From positions 1,488,001 through 1,552,000 of the forward strand of contig JASSUH010000001.1 of assembly GCA_031963445.1 (NCBI GenBank): 64,000 nt of DNA. Direction: 5' to 3'. Numbering within the stretch: position 1 is the first letter of the stretch; every line of letters starts with the position of its first letter. A program made the translations under genes and the position numbers. Below are positions 25,982-34,481 of the stretch, piece after piece. The stretch comes from JASSUD01 sp031963445 (GTDB lineage: Bacteria > Pseudomonadota > Gammaproteobacteria > Burkholderiales > Burkholderiaceae). The notes below the pieces were generated by a model. It did no database searches. It was given only the letters and a program-made list of their open reading frames with translations, and was not told where the DNA came from.

Positions 25982-26764
25982 ATGTTTGTTGATTCCCATT
26001 GCCATATCAATTTTGAAGGGCTAGTCGAGCGGTTGCCGCAATTGCTTGAGAATATGCGCGAGCATGCGGTAACTCATGCGTTGTGCGTGAGTGTTGATCT
26101 GGAAACATTTCCTCAAGTATTAGCGTTAGCCGAAGAGCATCACAACTTATTTGCTTCTGTTGGTGTGCATCCTGATTATGAAAAGGTCACGGAGCCTACG
26201 GTTGAACAACTCATTGAATTAGCAAGCCACCCAAAAGTCATCGCGATAGGTGAAACAGGGCTTGACTATTATCGGCTTGAGGGCAGGTCAGTTGATGAAA
26301 TGGAATGGCAGCGGGAGCGTTTTCGGATTCATATTCGGGCCGCCCGAGCAACCGGCAAACCGCTCATTATTCATACCCGTGCTGCCTCTGATGACACGAT
26401 TAAAATTATGAAGGAAGAGGGCGCGCAGCAAGTTCAAGGAGTGATGCACTGCTTTACTGAAACTTGGGAGGTCGCGCAAGCAGCACTCGCGCTCGATTTT
26501 TATATCTCGATTTCTGGCATTGTGACCTTCAAAAGCGCACACAATTTGCAGGAAGTGACTAAACGTCTACCGCCCGACCGTTTACTGATTGAAACGGATT
26601 CTCCTTATTTAGCACCGGTGCCGTATCGTGGCAAGACTAATGAGCCTGCGTTTGTAAGCCACACTGCTCGCTTTATCGCGCAGTTACGTGGCGAGACAGA
26701 AGAATTTATTGGCGCAACAACTAGCAAAAATTTCTTTACGCTTTTTAAGCTGGCCGCGAATTAG
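25982..26764 (+). CDS. TatD family metal-dependent hydrolase (YcfH-type)
   Basis: A 260-residue TIM-barrel hydrolase. Metal ligands are seen in FVDSHCHINF, GETGLDYYR, IIHTRAASDDT, MHCFTETWE and ETDSPYLAPVPYRGKTNEP. TatD proteins are 3'-5' DNases or D-aminoacyl-tRNA deacylases; the substrate of this subgroup is not settled. I chose ATG 25982 so that the protein begins MFVDSHCH as in homologues. Last gene of the mltG-tmk-holB group. Confidence 0.92.
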   Translation: MFVDSHCHINFEGLVERLPQLLENMREHAVTHALCVSVDLETFPQVLALAEEHHNLFASVGVHPDYEKVTEPTVEQLIELASHPKVIAIGETGLDYYRLEGRSVDEMEWQRERFRIHIRAARATGKPLIIHTRAASDDTIKIMKEEGAQQVQGVMHCFTETWEVAQAALALDFYISISGIVTFKSAHNLQEVTKRLPPDRLLIETDSPYLAPVPYRGKTNEPAFVSHTARFIAQLRGETEEFIGATTSKNFFTLFKLAAN

Positions 26765-26842
26765 TTTAAAAAAATTTTAAAAATCTGTTTTTAATCTTTC
26801 AAAAAACCTATAACCGTACTTTGCTTTAAATAGAGGAGGCCT

Positions 26843-27943
26843 ATGCCTATTCCTGCTTTTATCAAAGTAATACCTACTGCAACCTTCTATGGTTGGATGG
26901 GCACTATCTTAGTGGTGGCTGCTTTTTTTGCGATGGCAGTGCTTGTTCATCGGATTGGTTTCAAAGTAGTGAGAAGGCTGGCGCGTTCACAGCCTGCTCT
27001 TTCTATGGTTTTGCGCTATATCGAGCAGCCGACACGTCTTGTGTTGGCCTTCTTCGCCGTTCAGCTGGTGCTGTGGGAGGCGCCGCAAACTTTACCTTGG
27101 ATTTTAGTCGTACGGGATATCAGTGCGCTCCTGCTCATTAGCATGCTAACTTGGCTTGGCGTGCGGCTATCTGCTGCCGTGAGCGAAGTCTTTATCCTAA
27201 TGCACCCGATTGATAAGCAAGATAATCTTTATGAACGGCGGGTGCATACGCAGGCAAAAGTGCTAGGGCGCTGCATGATGGTCGTCATCGTCGTGCTGGG
27301 TATTGCTTCTGTGTTAATGGTTTTTCCTGATGTGCGGCAGGTTGGGGCGAGTCTATTAGCTTCGGCTGGGGTAGCGGGTGTGGTCGTTGGTATCGCGGCC
27401 CGGCCGGTACTTGGTAATTTAATTGCAGGTCTGCAGATTGCGTTAACGCAACCGATTCGTCTGGATGATGTGGTAGTGATTCAGGGAGAGTGGGGGCGTA
27501 TTGAAGAAATTGCGGGAAGCTATGTGGTAGTCAAGTTGTGGGATCTGCGACGCTTGGTCGTGCCGCTGCAATGGTTTATTGAAAACCATTTCCAAAACTG
27601 GACACGCACAGATTCACAACTTGTTGGCTCGATATTTTTATGGGTCGATTATCGAATGCCACTTGAACCATTGCGTAAAGAACTCTTACGTCTATGTGAG
27701 GCAGCACCTGAGTGGGATGGTCGAGTGCAAGTGTTGCAAGTGTTCGATGCCAATGAAAAAGCCATGCAGTTGCGTATTTTGGCAAGCGCCCCTAATGCTC
27801 CGTCATGTTTTGATTTACGCTGCCGCATCAGAGAAGGGCTGCTTGCTTTTATTCAAAATGATTACGCGGATTATTTACCCCGCTTACGAGCCGAAGTTAC
27901 ATCACAGCAAACATCTATCAAAGATATGGAAGTTATGCAGTAA
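26843..27943 (+). CDS. MscS family small-conductance mechanosensitive channel
   Basis: A 366-residue inner-membrane protein with three or four N-terminal helices, the pore helix GVAGVVVGIAARPVLGNLIA and the following beta-domain start ALTQPIRLDDVVVIQGEWG, the classical MscS signature. The C-terminal alpha/beta domain (VDYRMPLEPLRKELLRL) is also present. It would release ions and osmolytes under membrane tension. AGGAGG lies 7 bases before the ATG. The spacing suggests its own transcript. Confidence 0.92.
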   Translation: MPIPAFIKVIPTATFYGWMGTILVVAAFFAMAVLVHRIGFKVVRRLARSQPALSMVLRYIEQPTRLVLAFFAVQLVLWEAPQTLPWILVVRDISALLLISMLTWLGVRLSAAVSEVFILMHPIDKQDNLYERRVHTQAKVLGRCMMVVIVVLGIASVLMVFPDVRQVGASLLASAGVAGVVVGIAARPVLGNLIAGLQIALTQPIRLDDVVVIQGEWGRIEEIAGSYVVVKLWDLRRLVVPLQWFIENHFQNWTRTDSQLVGSIFLWVDYRMPLEPLRKELLRLCEAAPEWDGRVQVLQVFDANEKAMQLRILASAPNAPSCFDLRCRIREGLLAFIQNDYADYLPRLRAEVTSQQTSIKDMEVMQ

Positions 27944-28214
27944 GCTAGTCCATATTTTTGTGTCATTCATATTGCACGGAGCGATATTTCGCTCTATTGC
28001 TGCCCCCTGCCTTTCGATCGCTGATATTTAACCTATAAGAAGCGAGAGTAGACATCAATCTTATTCGTGCTACCTTAGTTGTTTAGCTTAAGTAAGTGCC
28101 TTATTTATTTCGTGAGTAGGAAGCTTACTTCGCTCTCAGCGCACTGAGAAATAGGTCTTAGATATATAAAGAAGAAGAGTTGTTTTCTTTTATTCTTAGT
28201 GCTTGGAGAGAGAG

Positions 28215-28973
28215 ATGGACTTACTGCCAAGAGTGACTTCCGTATCTCAGCATTTGAGAATATCTTCCGACTTCAATCCTAAGGTAGATCAGCAAGCAAC
28301 CTCTCAATCGGGGCATGTAGAGAGGGTGCAAGTGGAGGGCCTTACTCCTTTCAATTCTGGCTCACGCGCTAATTTTTCTCCTGATTTTTCAGCTAATCAT
28401 CGATCTGCCTCTTCTGTTACACAACCAACAGCGCTTATCCAGCAGGCCCTCGCTCGCTATCAACAGCTTTTGCCTCAGGTAGAGAACGCTCGTAAACAGC
28501 AAGTCGTGCTTTCGCAAGAATATCGCTCTAATCAAAAATTATTAGACGGATTAGAAGGGAAGTTAGGATCAGCGAATAAAGAAATATTAAATTCATTCCT
28601 TTTGCATTCGCAGAATATAAAGAAAGAACTGGCTCAGATGCAGCAGAATTTGAGCGGTAATCCAGAGCAAATCAAACGCATGCGGCAGAATATTGACGAT
28701 ACTTATATCTGGCTGTCTGAAATGTACCAGAAGCTAAAACTGTCGCTACCCGAAATAGCTAGCATCTCTCAGCATGAACAAAGTAGGGAAAAGATAGATA
28801 AGTCTGTAGAAAATTGCCATGCTGCAATTCGCAAATTGAAAGAGGAAAGCGGCAAGTCTTCACCTAATGCAAGGCATATTGCAAGGTATCAGCGCTATAT
28901 TGATAACTTAATGAGCAATTTTTATAAGTTGATGCAGCGGCAAGATTATTCCGCCATCTTAAGTAAAGCTTAG
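28215..28973 (+). CDS. Orphan coiled-coil protein
   Basis: A 252-residue protein that I do not recognise. The first 80 residues are polar and Ser-rich (HRSASSVTQPT), then long amphipathic helices follow, rich in Gln, Lys and Glu (QQALARYQQLLPQVENARKQ and later). There is no signal peptide or membrane helix. The start is ATG 28215, with GGAGAGAGAG just upstream; TTG 28203 is less likely. The gene has an AT-rich leader and its own terminator, so it is monocistronic. Its layout resembles other orphan genes of this window and could be a host-directed effector; that is inference. Confidence 0.6.
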   Translation: MDLLPRVTSVSQHLRISSDFNPKVDQQATSQSGHVERVQVEGLTPFNSGSRANFSPDFSANHRSASSVTQPTALIQQALARYQQLLPQVENARKQQVVLSQEYRSNQKLLDGLEGKLGSANKEILNSFLLHSQNIKKELAQMQQNLSGNPEQIKRMRQNIDDTYIWLSEMYQKLKLSLPEIASISQHEQSREKIDKSVENCHAAIRKLKEESGKSSPNARHIARYQRYIDNLMSNFYKLMQRQDYSAILSKA

Positions 28974-28988
28974 CCTCTGCAATAAAGA

Positions 28989-29024
28989 AAACCCAAGGCA
29001 GCTTTACTCAGTTGCCTTGGGTTT
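28989..29024. terminator. Bidirectional terminator after the coiled-coil orphan
   Basis: AAACCCAAGGCA at 28989-29000 and TGCCTTGGGTTT at 29013-29024 form a perfect 12-bp stem with a 12-base loop, followed by TCTTATT on the plus strand and preceded by an A-rich run for the minus strand. It serves the convergent orphan and SYLF genes. Confidence 0.85.
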
Positions 29025-29050
29025 CTTATTATGCTGCTATGCAGGCAAGC

Positions 29051-29653
29051 TTATGGTTTAAGCTTTGTAATCTTAGTACCTTCGAGAGCCAAACTTGCCA
29101 TCAATCCAGCATTGGTTAACGCAAACGCAATGACGGGTTGTTGCGCAGTGCGGCTATCGACTGAGCCATTTGCGCCAATTCTTGCGGCTGCAACAGAGGC
29201 ATCGACGCCACCTGACCAACCTGGGCCGGTGACAAATCTATGCAACGCAGCGGGTGTCATAAAAAGGAAGAAGACGGCTTTTGACTGCGCACCAATTTGC
29301 GGGCCAAATGAAGCTGAAGCGATGCTGTAATAAGCCTGGCTACCGCCTCCCATTTTCCCTTTAACACGTAATGCACCTTCACCATACTGTCCGCCAACCC
29401 AGAACGCTCCGCCAATCACGGAAGGAAAAACGAGTATGCCGTGGGCTTTGCGTATTAAATTCATCGCGTCTGCACTTTGCGCACCAAGACGTTTTATTGA
29501 TGCATCAACGCTTGCATCGATATCATGTTTGCGTGCTACAGGATTCGCGCGCGAGGTGGTGCGGGTGGGTTTGGTGACCGTACAGCCTGCTAAAGCAACA
29601 CTTGCTACAACCACGGAAGCAGCTACCTTAAGCAAAAATTTACGTCTTTCCAT
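29051..29653 (-). CDS. SYLF-domain lipoprotein (BPSL1445-like)
   Basis: A 200-residue lipoprotein: n-region MERRK, hydrophobic stretch LLKVAASVVVASVALA and lipobox LAGC. The mature part is a SYLF/YSC84 domain with ARGILVFP-like KAHGILVFPSVIGGAFWVGG and PGWSGGVDASV. SYLF domains bind phosphoinositides in eukaryotes; the bacterial role is unknown. AAGGAG is only two bases from the first ATG (29656), so the second ATG (29653) is the more likely start. Monocistronic. Confidence 0.85.
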   Translation of the reverse strand: MERRKFLLKVAASVVVASVALAGCTVTKPTRTTSRANPVARKHDIDASVDASIKRLGAQSADAMNLIRKAHGILVFPSVIGGAFWVGGQYGEGALRVKGKMGGGSQAYYSIASASFGPQIGAQSKAVFFLFMTPAALHRFVTGPGWSGGVDASVAAARIGANGSVDSRTAQQPVIAFALTNAGLMASLALEGTKITKLKP

Positions 29654-29813
29654 CATTTCTCCTTAGTATGAATAGAATAGCGTGGAAGCTCTCATCAATA
29701 GCTTATGCACAATTCATGCCATTCTGAGCATGAAACTGAATTCACAGATAATAAATAAAGTCTAACAATGTAGCCACGCAGCGTGATGTGATGCGGGTTT
29801 ATTCAGCGTTTTT

Positions 29814-30386
29814 CTAGATGGCTCGTTGTAAATTGAGTGCCCTGGTCCATTGACGCAGACCATTGCTTGCCAAAACCACAAACACGACATAGAGGCCAGC
29901 TGTTAGAGGCAGGTTTTTAAATCCGTACATGCAGACGTAAATTACATCCACAATAATCCATAGTCCCCAGCAAGCAATATATTTGCGAGCCATCCAAAAT
30001 TGGGCAATCAGGCTAAAGCTGGTTAGCGCTGCATCTAGCCATGGCAAAGAAGCATCGGTCAGACTCGCCATTAAGCCCCCCAGGAGCATGCTGGCCACCG
30101 CTCCGATGGTGATACTTAGCATGCCAAGCTTAAAAGGAAGTTGGGTCACGCTAACTTTGTTGCTCATGTTTTTTTGGCTAGACCAGTTTTGCCACCCATA
30201 AATTTGCATCGCAGCAAAGGCCAATTGCAGCAAAGTGTCTGAATACAATTTTGCCTGCCAGAAAATCCATGCATATAGCACCACTGATACCAGTCCAAGG
30301 GGCCAGCATAGTTTATTGCGCTGAGCCGTTAACCATACTGCTAGTGCACTCAGAATAACAGCGCTGATTTCTAAAAAATTGTTCAT
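29814..30386 (-). CDS. pnuC: Nicotinamide riboside transporter PnuC
   Basis: Inner-membrane facilitator of the Pnu family, which takes up nicotinamide riboside for NAD synthesis; uptake is made irreversible by phosphorylation inside the cell. The 190-residue product has seven predicted helices and the substrate-site motif QIYGWQNW. It follows a kinase gene on the same strand by 84 bases. Some Pnu proteins carry thiamine or riboflavin instead, so the substrate is inferred. For a host-dependent bacterium this is a route for scavenging a cofactor precursor. Confidence 0.85.
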   Translation of the reverse strand: MNNFLEISAVILSALAVWLTAQRNKLCWPLGLVSVVLYAWIFWQAKLYSDTLLQLAFAAMQIYGWQNWSSQKNMSNKVSVTQLPFKLGMLSITIGAVASMLLGGLMASLTDASLPWLDAALTSFSLIAQFWMARKYIACWGLWIIVDVIYVCMYGFKNLPLTAGLYVVFVVLASNGLRQWTRALNLQRAI

Positions 30387-30470
30387 GAATAAGCTGAAAA
30401 ACTATTGCTTAATAAAGAGGAGGGCGGCGCAAAAAATGAATTTATGGGTCTTTTATTGATCAACGAATTT

Positions 30471-31754
30471 TTACGAGCAACGTTGTTTTAGATGATTAAG
30501 TAAATGTTGCCCAGCCGCGCTTTTAAACCACTTCAGATGTCCTAGAAAGTATCCATCGTAAGCCAGCTCTATATTTTCTGGTGATTGAACTACGCTATTG
30601 AAATATAAAACTTCAGAGAGCGCAAATTCGATATGTACAAGAGGAAGCAATAAAGGTAAAGCCTTTGCCTCTAGTGTGCTTAACGGTCTAATCGAGGTAT
30701 AACCGTCAAGCAGTGCATCTAAGAGATCAAAATGCACCAATTCATCGCTTTCAGAAGGTAAAGCTAGCCACTCAATGACATTGCGTTCAATCGCGGTAGC
30801 TAAATCATAGAGTGCAAAGGTTTTATTCGAGAGCCCGAAATCGATGAGTGAAACAACGCCTGCGGTATCACTGGCATTGCTCCACAGTAAGTTTGAAGCA
30901 TGCCAATCATTGTGCGTCCAGAGCGGCGGTAAGGCTTTGATAAAAGGTTTGAGCTTGGCATGCGCTGGTACTAGGTCACGGCTTACTTCTGCATGCCACT
31001 GACGCTGAGCAAGATATTTTGCAAGTGCCGGACGTAGGCTGATAAATTGTGTGAGGCTTTTGATAAGGTCATCGCTTTTTAACAGCGTAGCACTAGAAAC
31101 CAATACCTTGCTTTGTCGTTCTGGCGCTTGATAACCGACTGCAGCTAAATGCAACTGCGCTAGTGCACAGCCAGCTGCCTGTGCATGGGCAGTACTAGAA
31201 AAAGGAGACCAAGAGAGAGCATCTCGATACAAATCAACGCCTGCAGCCTGCGCATGTACTTCATACGTCCATCTTCCATCAGCAATGACTGAAGCGCCAG
31301 AATCATCACGTAGCACCTCGGGTACCGGCAAACACGCCGCGTGCAAATGCGAGATAAAACGATGCTCTTCGAGTAACCCCGGGACATCTCGCACTGAATG
31401 GTGGTGTCGCTTAATAAATATTGACTCGTTAGCTGTGGCGACGAGCGCACCACTAGAAAAAGGGCGAGGACTATGCCAGATGATTTTTTGGGCTGAGCCT
31501 AGCTGCGTAAAACGGCGCAAAACATGATTGATCTCCGTTAGCGTTAACGGCGCCCAAGTGGGCTCGACTAGCTCTATTCCTAAGCCATGCGCCTTGAATG
31601 ATTCGCTGCCATTGATACTGCTTTGCCAAGCACAGGGCTTAGCGTTGTTTTTTGTAATAGTCACATCTATTCCTGCAGAAAAATAAACGCACGGCGCTAG
31701 CACATAAAGTCTGTTAGAAGAGATCGCTGTCACATTCTGTGAAGCCATTCGCAA
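30471..31754 (-). CDS. Aminoglycoside-phosphotransferase-fold small-molecule kinase
   Basis: A 427-residue protein whose C-terminal two thirds is a choline/thiamine kinase-like APH fold: catalytic loop WTHNDWHASNLLW and the metal-binding LIDFGLSNKTFALYDLATAI. The N-terminal 80 residues are less conserved; starts at 31754 and 31748 (ATG) are both possible. It is directly upstream of pnuC on the same strand, so it probably phosphorylates the imported vitamin, trapping it in the cell. A true nicotinamide riboside kinase (NadR) has a different fold, so this pairing is worth testing. No antibiotic target can be claimed. Confidence 0.75.
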   Translation of the reverse strand: MRMASQNVTAISSNRLYVLAPCVYFSAGIDVTITKNNAKPCAWQSSINGSESFKAHGLGIELVEPTWAPLTLTEINHVLRRFTQLGSAQKIIWHSPRPFSSGALVATANESIFIKRHHHSVRDVPGLLEEHRFISHLHAACLPVPEVLRDDSGASVIADGRWTYEVHAQAAGVDLYRDALSWSPFSSTAHAQAAGCALAQLHLAAVGYQAPERQSKVLVSSATLLKSDDLIKSLTQFISLRPALAKYLAQRQWHAEVSRDLVPAHAKLKPFIKALPPLWTHNDWHASNLLWSNASDTAGVVSLIDFGLSNKTFALYDLATAIERNVIEWLALPSESDELVHFDLLDALLDGYTSIRPLSTLEAKALPLLLPLVHIEFALSEVLYFNSVVQSPENIELAYDGYFLGHLKWFKSAAGQHLLNHLKQRCS

Positions 31755-31900
31755 TTTTACTGAATATATTTATTGTAAAGTTTGCTGGTGATTGAAAGTA
31801 GGATCGAATTTTGATGGAATTTGCCAGCAAGTATCGGAGTGAATTGTATGAACTTTAAGCGCATCATCATTTTATCTCTCCTCTGACAACGAACCTCGAT

Positions 31901-33019
31901 ATGGCTAAGACACTTTCACAATCAGAACCGTTGACCCAACCGAGCGTAGTTGATGATCCGCGTTGGACGCGCGTTATCGCTCGCGATAAAACGGCTGATG
32001 GTCAATTTTGGTATTCAGTTGCCACTACCGGCGTTTATTGCCGTCCATCTTGTCCATCGCGTAAGCCCAACCCTGAAAATGCGCAACTGCACGATACGCT
32101 TGAGCACGCGCAGAGGACAGGCTGCCGAGCTTGTAAACGTTGTCATCCTGATCATTTTGAGAGCTCAGATCAGAATGTGGTACTCATTACTAAAGCTTGC
32201 CGCCTGATTGAAAAAAACCAAGCAGAGCTATCTTTAGACGAACTGGCTGCTGCAGTTGGCTGTAGTGCGAGCCACTTTCATCGTCTCTTTAAAGCTGTCA
32301 CAGGACTAACGCCCAAAAAATATGCTGCTGCACAGCGTGCGGCAAAAATGCGGCAGAATTTAAGCGCGGGGAAAAACATCACCGAAGCCATGTATGACGC
32401 TGGTTTTAATTCGAGTGGACGCTTTTATGAAAAATCGACTGACATCCTTGGTATGACACCCACCCAATATCGCAAAGGCGGAATCAACGAACAAATTTAT
32501 TTTGCGCTCGGTGTCACAACACTCGGCGCTATCTTAGTTGCCTCAAGTAAACGGGGAGTCGTGTCCATTCTTCTAGGCGACGATCCTGAACAATTGCTGC
32601 GTGAGTTGCAAGATCGTTTTCCGCGAGCCCATTTGATTGGCGCTGATAAAGAATATGAAGCGCTAGTGGCACAGGTCGTGGGCTATGTGAAAGCACCAAC
32701 GCTTAGTCTTGAGCTGCCGCTAGATATTCGAGGCACGGCGTTTCAGCAACGGGTTTGGCATGCACTGCAACAAATTCCTGCTGGGCAGACCCTCTCTTAT
32801 ACCGAACTTGCGCATCGCTTAGGTATACCAAAGGCAGTGCGGGCGGTTGCTAGTGCTTGTGCTGCCAACAAAATCGCAATTGCTATCCCTTGCCATCGTG
32901 TCGTACGTAATAACGGTTTACTTGCTGGTTATGCTTGGGGGATAGAACGCAAACGTGAATTACTTGAGCGGGAAAGTGTGCAAGCTAAGGAAACAATTGA
33001 TGTCGCGTGCTTAAGTTAA
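31901..33019 (+). CDS. ada: Bifunctional Ada protein: methylphosphotriester sensor, AraC regulator and O6-methylguanine-DNA methyltransferase
   Basis: A 372-residue adaptive-response protein. The N-terminal zinc domain has Cys47, Cys51, Cys75 and Cys78 (VYCRPSCPSR and GCRACKRC); methylation of the first Cys turns on transcription. An AraC-type helix-turn-helix pair spans about residues 105-190 (LDELAAAVGCSASHFHRLFK). The C-terminal suicidal methyltransferase contains AIPCHRVVRNNGLLAGYAWG with the active Cys. Length and order match E. coli Ada. Alone on its transcript, divergent from the kinase. Confidence 0.95.
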   Translation: MAKTLSQSEPLTQPSVVDDPRWTRVIARDKTADGQFWYSVATTGVYCRPSCPSRKPNPENAQLHDTLEHAQRTGCRACKRCHPDHFESSDQNVVLITKACRLIEKNQAELSLDELAAAVGCSASHFHRLFKAVTGLTPKKYAAAQRAAKMRQNLSAGKNITEAMYDAGFNSSGRFYEKSTDILGMTPTQYRKGGINEQIYFALGVTTLGAILVASSKRGVVSILLGDDPEQLLRELQDRFPRAHLIGADKEYEALVAQVVGYVKAPTLSLELPLDIRGTAFQQRVWHALQQIPAGQTLSYTELAHRLGIPKAVRAVASACAANKIAIAIPCHRVVRNNGLLAGYAWGIERKRELLERESVQAKETIDVACLS

Positions 33020-33121
33020 AGGTCAGTGATTTAGTGGGTGTGCCTCAATATTCAGTGCTACTCAGTACTACTATATAGTTCGAGCATTACTGAATGCATC
33101 CTAAAAAGAGAGAGATTCGCT

Positions 33122-33793
33122 ATGATCAATGCAAGTGCACCAACAGGCATAAGTAACAGCAATACAATTTCGTTTGCAGCTCAACTCCAAAATGCGATTG
33201 CTTCATACGAAGTCAATGCCGACGAAGCCAATGCAACTGCTTCGCAAAAAGAGTTGAGTGCAGATATGCTTGGCCCAATAAAAAATATTTCAGCGCGTAT
33301 AGTAGAGTGCGAAGAGCGCTATAAAGAGTTGGAGGAGCAAGCTGAGCAAATAAAAGATCTGAAATCTTCAATACCTTCAGAGAAAATAAAAGATCTGAAA
33401 TCCTTAATGTCTTTAAAGAGAATAAAAGATCTGAAATCTTCAATGCCTCCAGAGCAAATAAAAGATCCGAAATCCTCAACGTCTTTAGAGAGAATAAACA
33501 GCCTGAATTCCTCAATGTCTCTAGCAGAAATTATTCTTAAACGCAGGCGCGCCCACTCAGTAGCACCACTTTTAGTGGCACACATACGCACAAATTTCGA
33601 TTTTGTTGAGCCTCCTCCTATTATTCTGAGCGACGCTAAAGGGATCGAACGTGTGTATGACAAAATTGCTTTCCTCGAGAAAGTCACGCTTGAGGAAAAA
33701 CTTGCAAATCTGGAGGAAAGAGAAAAATTGCAAAAACAGCTTAACTGCTTAGTGAAAGACCTAATGCAAAACTTCAATACCAATATGGCATAA
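33122..33793 (+). CDS. Orphan protein with five 12-residue repeats
   Basis: A 223-residue protein that I do not recognise. After a polar N-terminus come five tandem repeats of the form IKDLKSSMPSEK, then a charged helical C-terminus (FLEKVTLEEKLANLEEREKL). No signal peptide or membrane helix is seen. ATG 33122 was chosen because it follows a purine-rich AAAAAGAGAGAG stretch; the upstream frame from 33038 is hydrophobic and looks untranslated. It ends about 85 bases before the left attachment site, just outside the mobile element. Confidence 0.6.
   Translation: MINASAPTGISNSNTISFAAQLQNAIASYEVNADEANATASQKELSADMLGPIKNISARIVECEERYKELEEQAEQIKDLKSSIPSEKIKDLKSLMSLKRIKDLKSSMPPEQIKDPKSSTSLERINSLNSSMSLAEIILKRRRAHSVAPLLVAHIRTNFDFVEPPPIILSDAKGIERVYDKIAFLEKVTLEEKLANLEEREKLQKQLNCLVKDLMQNFNTNMA
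33350..33529 (+). repeat. Five tandem 36-bp coding repeats
   Basis: Units begin ATAAAAGATCTGAAATC at 33350, 33386, 33422 and, with substitutions, at 33458 and 33494. The exact 36-bp period keeps the frame, so copy number can change without breaking the gene. Confidence 0.93.
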
Positions 33794-33877
33794 AGCTTGT
33801 ACTGGCATGCTTTGCCAGGGAAGTCTTAAGCAAGCTTTAAGCAAAGGAAGATTTTGGAAATACTAAGGAGGTATGTG

Positions 33878-33896
33878 GTGGTGCGCCCAGCCGGAG
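33878..33896. repeat. Left attachment site
   Basis: GTGGTGCGCCCAGCCGGAG is identical to bases 46780-46798, which form the CCA end, acceptor strand and part of the T arm of tRNA-Leu. Nothing else of the tRNA is present here, as expected for the crossover core left behind by integration. Confidence 0.9.
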
Positions 33897-34481
33897 CCAT
33901 ATTTATTCTTGTGATCACTGATATATCTATGATTTGTATTTTTTTTATTAATTTATGCCCCCAAATGTGCCCCCGAAATATTTCTTTGCCTTGCTTTTTT
34001 AGCGAATACGAAATTCATCAAGCCCTAAAATATTCAAATGAATCTCATCGGCTCTTTTAGTTCGATAAAGTACAAGAGGCTGCACAGTAACCAGACCAGC
34101 AGCATTTTTACTAAACTATTTATCCCTATTTTAGTAACCGCCCAGCGATCCTTATTTACCCACTGGCTCACATATTGGTAAGTATCCTGAGCTTGACGCC
34201 CACCTTGCCTTTACTCCTTTTTGCTACTTTCCCCTATTTTTGCAAAAATAAGGCAATCCATCTCTTCTTTAACACGCGCATTGGCTGCACCCCTTGCTAA
34301 TTAGTCTATTTCCTAATATTGACGTTATTTCTTTTTGATCTAAGGTTTTTTACCGAAATAATGAAGTAGTCAAAGATTAAGGTGACGAACGGATAGGACT
34401 ATAAGAACTTTCCCCATATCTTCATGAAATAAATTTTCTATCGGCGCTTTTATAGAAAAGTGCTCGCACGGAAGGAAAGCT
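33897..34481. other. Left end of the element, non-coding; candidate integrase arm sites
   Basis: A stretch of 585 AT-rich bases. ATGCCCCC at 33955-33962 and GTGCCCCC at 33967-33974 repeat the motif found five times beside the integrase start at the other end, so these may be arm-type integrase-binding sites. A 68-codon frame at 33854-34060 crosses the attachment site and is not credible. No other feature was recognised; the end probably holds the promoter of the 491-residue gene. Confidence 0.5.

Noticed and set aside
33854..34060. 68-codon frame across the left attachment site
   Set aside because: It starts in the detached tRNA copy, resembles no family and would be created by integration.
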